Shown here: in pieces, positions 18,820 to 27,277 of the stretch
Layout: every line of letters starts with the position of its first letter
How positions within the stretch are numbered: the first letter of the stretch is position 1
DNA from: Polynucleobacter sp. JS-Polo-80-F4
GTDB taxonomy: Bacteria; Pseudomonadota; Gammaproteobacteria; Burkholderiales; Burkholderiaceae
DNA: 64,000 nt
Direction: 5' to 3'
NCBI RefSeq assembly: GCF_018881965.1
Contig: NZ_JACVPI010000001.1
Location: forward strand, 1,370,018 to 1,434,017
Program-made: the position numbers and the translations under genes
Notes under the pieces: generated by a model
The model's database searches: none
The model's input: only the letters and a program-made list of their open reading frames with translations
What the model was told of the DNA's origin: nothing

Positions 18820-20910
18820 ATGAGTCAAAAATTAGTCTGTAACTGCAATGGCACTATGCCCTTAGATGCAAAAGAAATGGGTGTGCCAGTACATCAATCC
18901 TTATGCAGGCAGGAAGTGGGCTCTTTCTTAAAAGCGCTAGATGGTTCTGATTCATTGGTAATAGCATGTACTCAAGAGGGTGCACTGTTTAGTGAGTTGG
19001 CTGATCAAGCTGAAAAGCCTTTGGTTGCCCCATTACGTTTTGTGAACATTCGAGAGGTTGCTGGTTGGACGCAAGAAGCTAAAACATCCGGCCCGAAAAT
19101 AGCTGCATTGCTGGCTTTGGCGGATATGCCTGAGGCTGAGCCTGTTCCAGTGGTTAATTATGAAAGCCAAGGCAGACTACTGATCGTTGGCGCTGGCTCC
19201 CAAGCGATTCCTTGGGCTGAAAAACTGAGTCAATCTTTAGACGTTTCTGTTTTATGTACTGAGCCAGGTGACTTGCCTCTTACTCGCAGCTATCCAATCT
19301 TTACTGGCGCAGTGACCAAGTTGGATGGTTATTTAGGAAACTTTTCGGTTAACTGGGACCTGCAAAATCCGATTGATCCAGAGATGTGCACTCGCTGCGG
19401 TGCTTGCGTTGAAGTCTGTCCTGAAGGTGCCATCGATCTTTCCTTTCAAATTGATTTAAGTAAATGTAAATCTCATCGTGATTGCGTAACAGCATGCGCC
19501 AGTATTGGTGCGATTTCTTTTGATCGAAAAGAGCGTGAGCGTAATTCAGAATTTGATCTCATTTTGGATTTAAGAGTAGATCCCAAAATGCGTATGAGCC
19601 AAACACCGAAAGGCTATTTCGCTCCTGGTATAGATCCCTTGGATCAAGCGCTGGCAGTAAATCAATTGTCAGAGATGGTGGGGGAGTTTGAGAAGCCTAA
19701 ATATTTTGTCTATAACGAAAAAATTTGTGCGCATGGGCGTAATGGCAAGGTAGGCTGCAATGCTTGTATCGACGTTTGCTCAACTGGTGCCATTGGTTCA
19801 ATCTTTAAAAATGGCCAAGGCACTGTAGAGGTCAATCCAAATCTTTGTATGGGTTGTGGGGCCTGCGCCACCACTTGCCCGTCCGGTGCAATGCGTTACA
19901 ACTACCCAAGTGTTGCTCATCAAGGCAAAGAGCTGAAAACAGTTGCGAGTGTCTTTACCGCCGAAGCCAAAAAGATAAATAAAGCAATGGCTCCAAGCTT
20001 GCTTTTGCATACCCTCAAAGCCGGCACGCAAATGATTGATGGCCTGGGTAGGTCTTCACACATCATGCCAAAGCGCTTTGAAGGCCTTCCTTCATTTGTC
20101 ATACCTTATGGCATTGAACACATCGCTTCAACAGGCTTGGACTTGTGGCTTGGTGCTCTGACATATGGTTTTGCCGAGGTGACCTTGCTATTAAGTGGTG
20201 ATGAAGATCCTGCATATCGTGCTGCACTTGAAGAGCAGGCAGATTTAGCCAATAGCATTCTGAAGGCGTATGGCTTTGATGAGCGTATTCACTTGATCCT
20301 GGCGAGTTCTGCAGAAGATCTATCAACCCTATCAAAAGCAATGGGGGCGTTGCGTCAGCGCGGTTCACTTGCCCCTATCTGCACGCCTGCAAGCATTGGT
20401 TTATCGAATCAAAAACGAGAAACGCTAGAGGCAGCTTTAGAGCATTTGCAAAAACAGGCCAAGACTCCATTACCTGAAACAGGAGTAGCTCTTCCAAAGT
20501 CTTCCTTATTGGGCGGTCTGACAATCAATAAAGATGCTTGTACCTTGTGTATGTCTTGTGTCAGCGGCTGCCCTGAGGGCGCGCTTTTAGACAACCCTGA
20601 TGAGCCCATACTTTCGTTTATTGAAAAACAGTGTGTTCAGTGTGGCATCTGTGTGCAAACCTGTCCTGAGAAGGCCTTAACCCTTGCCCCTCGTTTGCAA
20701 ACAGTGGAGCAACGCAAGCAACGAACCACCTTAAATGAAACACAGGCCTTCCATTGCATTAGCTGTGGCAAGCCTTTTGGAACACTCAAGATGGTTGATC
20801 TCATGCTTACCAAACTAGGCGCGCATGGCGCATTTGCTGGTGCCGCAATGGATCGATTGAAGATGTGTAGTGATTGTCGGGTTGTAGATATGGTGAAAAA
20901 AGAAACATGA
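18820..20910 (+). CDS. Multi-cluster 4Fe-4S protein of the formate dehydrogenase operon
   Basis: This 696-residue cytoplasmic protein contains six ferredoxin-type cysteine motifs, among them CTRCGACVEVCP, CKSHRDCVTAC, CMGCGACATTCP, CTLCMSCVSGCP and CVQCGICVQTCP. A C-terminal CISC...CSDC pair may hold a further metal. A segment after residue 120 (LLIVGAGSQAIPWAEKL) looks Rossmann-like but lacks a complete FAD motif. No signal peptide is present. It lies between DUF3306 and the TorD-like chaperone, as in other betaproteobacterial fdh clusters. An electron-transfer or maturation role is inferred. Confidence 0.85.
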   Translation: MSQKLVCNCNGTMPLDAKEMGVPVHQSLCRQEVGSFLKALDGSDSLVIACTQEGALFSELADQAEKPLVAPLRFVNIREVAGWTQEAKTSGPKIAALLALADMPEAEPVPVVNYESQGRLLIVGAGSQAIPWAEKLSQSLDVSVLCTEPGDLPLTRSYPIFTGAVTKLDGYLGNFSVNWDLQNPIDPEMCTRCGACVEVCPEGAIDLSFQIDLSKCKSHRDCVTACASIGAISFDRKERERNSEFDLILDLRVDPKMRMSQTPKGYFAPGIDPLDQALAVNQLSEMVGEFEKPKYFVYNEKICAHGRNGKVGCNACIDVCSTGAIGSIFKNGQGTVEVNPNLCMGCGACATTCPSGAMRYNYPSVAHQGKELKTVASVFTAEAKKINKAMAPSLLLHTLKAGTQMIDGLGRSSHIMPKRFEGLPSFVIPYGIEHIASTGLDLWLGALTYGFAEVTLLLSGDEDPAYRAALEEQADLANSILKAYGFDERIHLILASSAEDLSTLSKAMGALRQRGSLAPICTPASIGLSNQKRETLEAALEHLQKQAKTPLPETGVALPKSSLLGGLTINKDACTLCMSCVSGCPEGALLDNPDEPILSFIEKQCVQCGICVQTCPEKALTLAPRLQTVEQRKQRTTLNETQAFHCISCGKPFGTLKMVDLMLTKLGAHGAFAGAAMDRLKMCSDCRVVDMVKKET

Positions 20911-21545
20911 GTGAAATAGAAAAAGAGAATTTATCTGCAGAAGTAGGGGATGTTGGCTTACCAGAGGATCTAGCGCGCGCAGATTTGTATGGCTTGATCG
21001 CTCGTTTTTTTCAGATGCCTCCTGATCAAGAGCTTTTAGATCAAATTGCGGCGACCGCAGATCAATACGATGCCGCTGATGACGCGCCATTAGCTAAAGT
21101 CTGGATGGACGTAGTTGAGGTTGCTAAAAATAATCCCGCCAAGGCCTGGCATGATGAGTTTGATTTGAATTTCATTAGCGTTGGTAAGCCCAACGTCGTT
21201 TTGAATGGCTCCTTTTATATGGCGGGTCATTTAAACGAGAAGCCTTTAGTCAATATCCGCAAAGCTTTGGCTGAGTTTGGGCTTGAGGCTGCTCAAGAAA
21301 TTACAGAAACCGAGGACCATATTTCTGCTCTTTCTGAGGTGATGCGATACCTGATTGCAGGTGATGATGTCGAGATCTCAAACCTTACAAATCAAAGGGT
21401 TTTTTTTAACCAACACATTCGCCCCTGGTATGACGAATTGTGCGATGCAATAGAAGGCATTCCGGAGATGCATCTTTACCACCCAATCGCCTCGCTAACT
21501 CGAGAATTCCTAGCGATTGAAGGGCAGGGCTTTGACATGATTTAA
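20907..21545 (+). CDS. TorD/DmsD-like molybdoenzyme chaperone
   Basis: This all-helical 212-residue protein resembles the TorD family (ADLYGLIARFFQMPPDQELL near residue 25, FNLNF-type YNLLF region as FDLNFISVGKP, then PYESxY-type variation). Such chaperones bind the Tat leader of a molybdoenzyme and help cofactor insertion before export. I use ATG at 20907, which overlaps the upstream TGA as ATGA, instead of an upstream in-frame TTG at 20874. The client is most likely the Tat-dependent formate dehydrogenase encoded just downstream. Confidence 0.86.
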   Translation: MSEIEKENLSAEVGDVGLPEDLARADLYGLIARFFQMPPDQELLDQIAATADQYDAADDAPLAKVWMDVVEVAKNNPAKAWHDEFDLNFISVGKPNVVLNGSFYMAGHLNEKPLVNIRKALAEFGLEAAQEITETEDHISALSEVMRYLIAGDDVEISNLTNQRVFFNQHIRPWYDELCDAIEGIPEMHLYHPIASLTREFLAIEGQGFDMI

Positions 21546-21561
21546 TGTTGCATCGCAACAT
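21545..21561. promoter_or_regulatory. Small inverted repeat downstream of the TorD-like gene
   Basis: Seven-base arms ATGTTGC / GCAACAT flank a 3-base ATC loop, starting at the last base of the TorD-like stop codon. No T-run follows, so it is not a standard intrinsic terminator. A second short palindrome (AGGGAATCCCT) follows at 21562-21572. It could be an operator or an mRNA-processing site. Function is not established. Confidence 0.3.
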
Positions 21562-21623
21562 AGGGAATCCCTTAGATGCATTCTGTTACAACGATATGTC
21601 AAAAATGCAATAAACAATTACAC

Positions 21624-21637
21624 TTGACCCGAATCAA
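21624..21637. promoter_or_regulatory. FNR/CRP-family-like binding site upstream of the fdh genes
   Basis: TTGACCCGAATCAA matches the FNR consensus TTGAT-N4-ATCAA in 9 of 10 defined bases. It lies 23 bases before the ATG of the Tat micro-protein and 13 bases before its GGAG ribosome-binding site. An activating site at -41.5 would put the transcription start inside the coding sequence, so repression or a different start must be considered. Formate dehydrogenase is a plausible oxygen-responsive target. Detected by eye only. Confidence 0.42.
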
Positions 21638-21660
21638 GAAAAATCAAATAGGAGCATGCT

Positions 21661-21882
21661 ATGAGCACTAAATCTACCGTCGCCTTAAGCGAAGAAAACA
21701 AGCCGTCGCGCCGTAAGTTCTTTATTGGTGCAGGCGCCGCTGTCGGTGCTGTCGCTGTCGTTAGTCAAACTCCAGTTGGTAAAGCAGTTATCCAGGAAAT
21801 TACTGGCACCAAAACAGTGAAAGATGTTGGTCAAACCATGACCGCTCACATGCGCAAGTATTACGAAACTACTTTGATTTAA
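21661..21882 (+). CDS. Tat-signal micro-protein of the formate dehydrogenase operon
   Basis: A 73-residue protein with a twin-arginine motif (PSRRKFFIGA, about residues 16-25) and a following hydrophobic Ala/Val-rich segment. The short C-terminal part (GTKTVKDVGQTMTAHMRKYYETTLI region) has no cofactor motif. Similar small Tat proteins commonly precede fdhA in such clusters. GGAG lies about 6 bases before the ATG. It may be exported or remain membrane-inserted as an assembly partner for the catalytic subunit. Function unproven. Confidence 0.82.
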   Translation: MSTKSTVALSEENKPSRRKFFIGAGAAVGAVAVVSQTPVGKAVIQEITGTKTVKDVGQTMTAHMRKYYETTLI

Positions 21883-21942
21883 CGATCTTTGTTTGCTTTA
21901 ACTGTTACTCAATAAATACAAAAACTTTCTCAGGGACAACAT

Positions 21943-24921
21943 ATGAGTCTGACTCGTAAATCCAATACCCCACAAAGCAGTCGTTCAACATCACGCCTGA
22001 TTGGCAGCTTGTCACGCGGCTTAAAAGCTGCCGTGCCAACGATGGATCGCCGCTCATTCCTTAAACGTTCAGGCGTAGGAGTTGGAGCCGGTATCGCTGC
22101 TAGTCAATTAAGCTTCGTGCAAAAAGCTTCTGCTGAGCAAAGCAAGGCAATGCTTGATGGCAAGGGCAAGATTGAAGTGAAGAGATCAATCTGCACCCAC
22201 TGTTCAGTAGGCTGCGCGGTTGACGCTACAGTTGAAAATGGTGTTTGGGTTCGTCAGGATGCCGTGTTTGATTCCCCAATTAATATGGGTGCTCACTGCG
22301 CTAAAGGCGCCGCCTTGCGTGAGCACGGCCACGGTGATTACCGTTTACGTTATCCAATGAAGTTGGTTGATGGAAAGTACCAACGCATTTCTTGGGATCA
22401 AGCCTTAACTGAAATTACTGCGCAGATGAAGACTATTCGTGAGAAATATTCTCCGGATGCGATGTTCTTTATCGGCTCCTCTAAGCACAACAATGAACAG
22501 GCCTACTTACTCCGTAAGTGGGTCTCTTTCTTTGGCACAAACAATACAGACCATCAGGCTCGTATTTGTCACTCCACAACAGTTGCCGGTGTTGCTAACA
22601 CCTGGGGCTATGGTGCGATGACCAATAGCTACAACGACATGATGAATTCCAAGGCTGCTTTGTACATCGGTTCAAATGCTGCTGAGGCTCACCCTGTTTC
22701 AATGTTGATGCTTTTGCACGCAAAAGAAAATGGTTGCAAAGTGATCGTGGTTGATCCGCGCTACACCCGTACTGCTGCTAAGTCAGACCAGTACATCCGT
22801 ATTCGTTCTGGTACTGACATTCCATTCTTATTTGGCATGCTGTATCACATCTTTAAAAACGGCTGGGAAGACAAGAAGTACATCAACGACCGTGTTTATG
22901 GCATGGACGAGATTCGCAAAGAGGTGATGGAGAAGTGGACTCCTGCTGCAGTTGAAGAGGCATGTGGTGTTCCTGAAGCACAGGTTTACCAAGCAGCTAA
23001 AACGATGGCAATGAATCGTCCTAGTACAGTTGTTTGGTGTATGGGTCAAACCCAGCACACCATTGGTAACGCCATCGTACGCGCGTCCTGTATTTTGCAA
23101 TTGGCCTTAGGTAACGTAGGTAAGTCTGGCGGCGGTACAAATATTTTCCGCGGACACGATAATGTTCAAGGCGCAACTGACGTAGGTCCTAACCCAGACT
23201 CATTGCCTGGCTACTATGGCTTGGCTGCCGGTTCATGGAAACACTTCTCAACTGTTTGGGGTGTTGACTACGAATGGATTAAAGGTCGCTATGCACCTGA
23301 CATGATGGAGAAATCAGGTACTACTGTTTCTCGTTGGGTAGATGCGGTTCTTGAGAAGAATGACATGATTGACCAGCAAACAAACGTTAAAGGTTTGTTC
23401 TTCTGGGGTCATGCACCTAACTCACAAACTCGCGGCCTTGACATGAAGCGTGCGATGGATAAATTGGATCTCTTAGTTGTTGTTGATCCATACCCAAGTG
23501 CTACCGCTGCAATGGCTGCAATGCCTGCTGCAGAAGGTCAGGCAGTTAATAAGAATCGTAATGTGTATTTACTGCCAGCGGCAACGCAGTTTGAGACCTG
23601 TGGTTCTGCTACAGCATCAAACCGCTCATTGCAATGGCGTGAGAAAGTTATCGATCCATTGTTTGAGTCTGTTCCTGACCATGTGATCATGCAAGCATTT
23701 GCTGATCGCTTAGGTTTCGGCGAAGAGCTCTCCAAGAACTACAAGATGCTCAGTTCTAAATTTGCCGGTAAGCAATGGAAAGAGCCACAAATTGAAGACA
23801 TCTTGCGCGAGATCAATCGCTCATGCTGGACCATTGGTTACACCGGTCAAACTCCTGAGCGCCTCAAAGCGCACATGAGAATGGTTGCTACATTTGATCC
23901 GAAGACTCTCAAGTCTCGCGGCGGCGTCGATCCAGTCACTGGATATGACACAACGGGCGACTACTATGGCTTGCCTTGGCCTTGCTACGGCACAGCAGCA
24001 ATCAAGCATCCTGGTTCACCAAATCTGTATGACACCAGCAAGAGCGTCATGGAGGGTGGTGGTAACTTCCGCGCCAACTTCGGTGTTGAGCGTGAAGGTA
24101 AGAGCTTGTTGGCGGAAGACGGTTCCTACTCTAAGGGTTCAGCGATTACCACTGGTTACCCAGAGTTCGATCACGTATTAGTGAAGAAATTAGGTTGGTG
24201 GGATCAGTTAACCGACGACGAGAAAAAACTCGCTGAAGGAAAAAACTGGAAGACTGACTTATCCGGCGGTATTCAGCGCGTGGTAATGAAGAACGGTTGC
24301 CATCCATTTGGTAATGCAAAAGCACGTGCCGTAGTTTGGAACTTCCCTGATGCGATTCCAACTCACCGTGAAGCGCTTTACAGTACAAATGCGCCAATGA
24401 TGCGTAAGTACCCAACTTCTGCTGATAAGAAGAATTTCTGGCGCTTGCCAACTCTCTATAAGACTGTTCAAGATCAAAACTTGAATCAGAAGTTATATGA
24501 GAAGTTCCCAATCATTCTGACCTCTGGGCGTTTGGTTGAGTACGAGGGTGGTGGTGATGAGACTCGTTCTAATCCATGGCTGGCAGAACTCCAACAAGAA
24601 AACTTTGTGGAGATCAATCCAAAGGCTGCAGCGGATCGCGGTATTAAGAACTGGGATTATGTTTGGGTGAAGTCGCCAACGGGTGCCAAGATTAAAGTTC
24701 GCGCAATGGTTACAGAGCGTGTTGATCAAGGAACTGCTTTCGTTCCATTCCACTTTGCTGGTTGGTGGCAGGGCGAAAACATCCGCAAATACTATCCAGA
24801 AGGTGCGGCCCCGGTAGTTCAGGGTGAGGCGGTGAATACTGCAACAACGTATGGTTACGACCAGGTCACGATGATGCAAGAAACCAAAACCACTATGTGC
24901 CAAATCGAAAAATTTGCCTAA
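21943..24921 (+). CDS. fdhA: Formate dehydrogenase, catalytic (alpha) subunit, Tat-exported
   Basis: This 992-residue molybdopterin oxidoreductase of the DMSO reductase superfamily oxidises formate to CO2. A Tat leader (DRRSFLKRSG, Arg36-Arg37) follows an unusually long N-terminal extension. The [4Fe-4S] site is Cys84, Cys87, Cys91 and Cys119. The Mo/W ligand position is Cys209 with the adjacent catalytic His210 (ARICHSTT), so this is the cysteine rather than the selenocysteine form. C-terminal bis-MGD binding sequence is present. It is followed by the beta subunit after 27 bases and should act in the periplasm. Confidence 0.94.
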   Translation: MSLTRKSNTPQSSRSTSRLIGSLSRGLKAAVPTMDRRSFLKRSGVGVGAGIAASQLSFVQKASAEQSKAMLDGKGKIEVKRSICTHCSVGCAVDATVENGVWVRQDAVFDSPINMGAHCAKGAALREHGHGDYRLRYPMKLVDGKYQRISWDQALTEITAQMKTIREKYSPDAMFFIGSSKHNNEQAYLLRKWVSFFGTNNTDHQARICHSTTVAGVANTWGYGAMTNSYNDMMNSKAALYIGSNAAEAHPVSMLMLLHAKENGCKVIVVDPRYTRTAAKSDQYIRIRSGTDIPFLFGMLYHIFKNGWEDKKYINDRVYGMDEIRKEVMEKWTPAAVEEACGVPEAQVYQAAKTMAMNRPSTVVWCMGQTQHTIGNAIVRASCILQLALGNVGKSGGGTNIFRGHDNVQGATDVGPNPDSLPGYYGLAAGSWKHFSTVWGVDYEWIKGRYAPDMMEKSGTTVSRWVDAVLEKNDMIDQQTNVKGLFFWGHAPNSQTRGLDMKRAMDKLDLLVVVDPYPSATAAMAAMPAAEGQAVNKNRNVYLLPAATQFETCGSATASNRSLQWREKVIDPLFESVPDHVIMQAFADRLGFGEELSKNYKMLSSKFAGKQWKEPQIEDILREINRSCWTIGYTGQTPERLKAHMRMVATFDPKTLKSRGGVDPVTGYDTTGDYYGLPWPCYGTAAIKHPGSPNLYDTSKSVMEGGGNFRANFGVEREGKSLLAEDGSYSKGSAITTGYPEFDHVLVKKLGWWDQLTDDEKKLAEGKNWKTDLSGGIQRVVMKNGCHPFGNAKARAVVWNFPDAIPTHREALYSTNAPMMRKYPTSADKKNFWRLPTLYKTVQDQNLNQKLYEKFPIILTSGRLVEYEGGGDETRSNPWLAELQQENFVEINPKAAADRGIKNWDYVWVKSPTGAKIKVRAMVTERVDQGTAFVPFHFAGWWQGENIRKYYPEGAAPVVQGEAVNTATTYGYDQVTMMQETKTTMCQIEKFA

Positions 24922-24948
24922 GTCAAAAAATAAAGTCAGGAGAACACA

Positions 24949-25605
24949 ATGGCAAGAATGAAATTTATTTGCGACACAGAGCGATGCATTGAATGCAACG
25001 GTTGTGTCACGGCCTGTAAAAATGATAATGAAGTGCCTTGGGGTGTTAATCGCCGCCGCGTTGTTACGGTAAACGATGGCATCATCGGTCAAGAAAAGTC
25101 AGTTTCAGTTGCATGTATGCACTGTAGTGACGCTCCTTGTATGGCGGTATGTCCAGTAGATTGTTTCTACCGCACAGATGAGGGTGTTGTACTGCACGAT
25201 AAAGATATCTGTATCGGTTGTGGCTACTGCTCTTTCGCTTGCCCATTTGGCGCACCACAGTTCTTAAGCAAGGGTGCCTTTGGTTCCCGTAGCAAAATGG
25301 ATAAGTGCACATTCTGTAGTGGCGGCCCTGAAGAAAATGGCAGCGTTGCAGAGTTTGAGAAGTATGGCCGTAATCGTTTGGCAGAAGGCAAGTTGCCACT
25401 CTGTGCTGAGATGTGTTCAACCAAGGCATTGATCGGTGGTGATAGCGATATTATTTCTGGCATCTTTAATAATCGTGTTGCGACACGTGAGAAGAATGGC
25501 AAGTACCCAGGATCCAAGGCTTTCGGTTGGAATACTGCGTACGGTGGACCAGATGCGCCAGCGCCTACACCAACACCTGCTGCAAAAATTCCAGGAGCTA
25601 AATAA
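24949..25605 (+). CDS. fdhB: Formate dehydrogenase, iron-sulfur (beta) subunit
   Basis: The 218-residue protein has four [4Fe-4S] motifs in the usual FdnH/HybA arrangement: CIECNGCVTAC, CMHCSDAPCMAVCP, CIGCGYCSFACP and CTFCSGG...CAEMC. It relays electrons from FdhA to the membrane cytochrome. The C-terminal transmembrane anchor of E. coli FdnH is missing; the chain instead ends in a short Pro/Ala-rich tail. AGGAG lies upstream of the ATG. It overlaps the following lipoprotein gene by one base. Confidence 0.94.
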   Translation: MARMKFICDTERCIECNGCVTACKNDNEVPWGVNRRRVVTVNDGIIGQEKSVSVACMHCSDAPCMAVCPVDCFYRTDEGVVLHDKDICIGCGYCSFACPFGAPQFLSKGAFGSRSKMDKCTFCSGGPEENGSVAEFEKYGRNRLAEGKLPLCAEMCSTKALIGGDSDIISGIFNNRVATREKNGKYPGSKAFGWNTAYGGPDAPAPTPTPAAKIPGAK

Positions 25606-25841
25606 TGAAAGTGAATTTCAAAACTCTCGGTTTATGTTTTGCAGCAGCGACGTTGTTGGCCGCCTGCTCTGAGCCTCCAGAAATTGCTGCTAAAGCTGCT
25701 AAGCGTCCAGACGTAGCTCCTTATATGGGTGCTAATAATGGATTCGTGACTAAGGGTTGGACGCCAGGCAATCAGGCTAGCTGGACTGAGTCAGTTGACA
25801 AGCGCACTCAGGGTCAAAACGAATACAGTCGCGTTAAGTGA
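25605..25841 (+). CDS. Small lipoprotein of the formate dehydrogenase operon
   Basis: A 78-residue protein with a clear lipoprotein signal (TLLAAC, Cys about residue 21). The mature part is about 57 residues with no cysteines and ends in TQGQNEYSRVK. The ATG overlaps the fdhB stop as TAATG, indicating coupled translation. Its position between the beta and gamma subunits suggests it helps attach or assemble the periplasmic enzyme, possibly compensating for the absent beta-subunit anchor. That role is inference; I know no named family. Confidence 0.8.
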   Translation: MKVNFKTLGLCFAAATLLAACSEPPEIAAKAAKRPDVAPYMGANNGFVTKGWTPGNQASWTESVDKRTQGQNEYSRVK

Positions 25842-25888
25842 TCAACTAAATAACAATAAATAAAACGAAAACGTTTAAGGACATGTGT

Positions 25889-26950
25889 ATGAAACGATCA
25901 TTTTCTAGAGTTCTACGCACTTTGGTGGTGGCTGCTGGTTTGTCGCTGACTATGGCAAGTGGAATCAGTTTCGCAGAGCGCGCGCCGATGTTGCCTTTGC
26001 CATCTGCTAGCGGAGTGGATATTCCGCCTTCGTCAGTGCCTGCAAATCCAAATGCTTTGGCTAACGGAACTCAAGCCCAGTCTCAGCCAGCAAACCCTTC
26101 TATCTTTACTACCGCAAACAGCGATCCATATAACTTCGTTAGCATTCCTGATAAAGAGGCTAGCGTTTTAATTCAGCGCTCAGGTCAAGAATGGCGCTTG
26201 ATTCGCAATGGCGTTATTACTGTATATGGCGGCTGGTTATTGGCGATTGCCTTCTTTGGCATTATTGCGATGTACACAGTAAAGGGTTCAATCAAACTGC
26301 ATGAGCCAATGTCAGGCATCAAAATCAAACGCTTTAGCGCCTTTGATCGCTTAGTGCACTGGTTGATGGCTTTTAGCTTTTTAGCCTTGGCCTTCACTGG
26401 TTTATTGATTCTTTACGGTAAGTACTTTGCTATGCCATTGATGGGCGGTGCAGCTTATGGCTCTTTCCTAATGGTTTGCAAAAACATCCATAACTTCACA
26501 GGTCCTTTATTTACCATTTGTATCGTGATCTTCTTCTTACTCTTTGCACATAAGAACTTGCCTGGCAAAGGTGACCTGCAATGGTATTTAACCTTTGGTG
26601 GAATGTTCAGCGGTAAGCACGTGCCAGCCGGCTTCTTTAATGGCGGTGAAAAGATCTGGTTCTGGTTTGGTATGACATTCTTGGGTCTGGTAATTTCAGC
26701 ATCCGGATTTGTACTCGACATGATCGTGCCATTCATGACTATTGAATACACTCGTGGCACGATGCAGATTGCTAACATCATTCATAGCAGTGCTGCTATC
26801 TTGATGTCTGCGATGGCAATGGGTCACATCTATATCGGCACCATTGGTATGCAAGGTTCAATCGATGGCATGAAGACTGGTTACGTGGATGCTACTTGGG
26901 CTAAAGAGCACCATGAGCTCTGGTATGACGAAATCAACAAAAAGGGATAA
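25889..26950 (+). CDS. fdhC: Formate dehydrogenase, cytochrome b556 (gamma) subunit
   Basis: The gamma subunit passes electrons from formate oxidation to quinone. A signal-like N-terminus and a Pro/Ala-rich periplasmic stretch precede membrane helices near VYGGWLLAIAFFGIIAMY, LVHWLMAFSFLALAFTGLLI, FTICIVIFFLLF, FWFGMTFLGLVISASGFVLDM and SSAAILMSAMAMGHIYIG, with histidines suited to b-heme ligation (RLVHW, NIHNF, NIIHSS). I prefer ATG 25889 over ATG 25883 because AAGGA lies 7 bases ahead. At 353 residues it is longer than FdnI because of the extra N-terminal region. Confidence 0.92.
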   Translation: MKRSFSRVLRTLVVAAGLSLTMASGISFAERAPMLPLPSASGVDIPPSSVPANPNALANGTQAQSQPANPSIFTTANSDPYNFVSIPDKEASVLIQRSGQEWRLIRNGVITVYGGWLLAIAFFGIIAMYTVKGSIKLHEPMSGIKIKRFSAFDRLVHWLMAFSFLALAFTGLLILYGKYFAMPLMGGAAYGSFLMVCKNIHNFTGPLFTICIVIFFLLFAHKNLPGKGDLQWYLTFGGMFSGKHVPAGFFNGGEKIWFWFGMTFLGLVISASGFVLDMIVPFMTIEYTRGTMQIANIIHSSAAILMSAMAMGHIYIGTIGMQGSIDGMKTGYVDATWAKEHHELWYDEINKKG

Positions 26951-26953
26951 GCC

Positions 26954-27277
26954 ATGAAAAAAATCATTGCTTTTACATTCTGCGCATTTGCTGCATCTTC
27001 TGTATTTGCAGCTCTGCCGCCGTTGACTCCTGAGCAGGCAGAGGCAGCAGCTCTAACCAAAGCTAAAACTGCTTATGGCGATAGAGTTGGTGCATATCAG
27101 TTATGCCAAGCACAAAATCGCGTCGCGGATCGTTTTAAAGTAGCTGGGACTGCTGCACCTGCTGCATGTGTAGCGCCTCCACCATTTGTTCCGCCAGTAG
27201 TTGCTGCAGCGGCTGCTCCAGCAGCTCCTGCTGCTCCAGCAGCGGCAGCAACACCCGCAGCGCCAGCAGCTAAGTAA
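26954..27277 (+). CDS. Secreted Ala/Pro-rich small protein of the fdh operon
   Basis: A 107-residue protein with a clear Sec signal (MKKIIAFTFCAFAASSVFA) and a conserved-looking core (LPPLTPEQAEAAALTKAKTAYGDRVGAYQLCQAQNRVADRF region, two cysteines) followed by an Ala/Pro-rich tail with repeated APAAP. It starts 3 bases after the gamma subunit, so it belongs to the operon. The two cysteines may form a disulfide. The stop abuts the convergent ABC ATPase stop with no gap. Function unknown. Confidence 0.78.
   Translation: MKKIIAFTFCAFAASSVFAALPPLTPEQAEAAALTKAKTAYGDRVGAYQLCQAQNRVADRFKVAGTAAPAACVAPPPFVPPVVAAAAAPAAPAAPAAAATPAAPAAK
27201..27270 (+). repeat. GC-rich low-complexity Ala/Pro codon repeat
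   Basis: The 3' end of the secreted protein gene consists of alternating GCT/GCA/GCC and CCA/CCT/CCC codons, with near-repeats of GCTGCTCCAGCAGCTCC. The repeat is degenerate at DNA level but keeps an Ala-Ala-Pro rhythm in protein. Such tracts may vary in length between strains. Confidence 0.6.

Noticed and set aside
22500..22620. Selenocysteine formate dehydrogenase
   Set aside because: The Mo/W ligand codon is a cysteine (Cys209) and there is no in-frame TGA in the active-site region.
24493..25092. 199-codon open frame on the minus strand across fdhA and fdhB
   Set aside because: It is antisense to two strongly supported genes, shows no family motif, and its composition is what a reversed coding frame gives.
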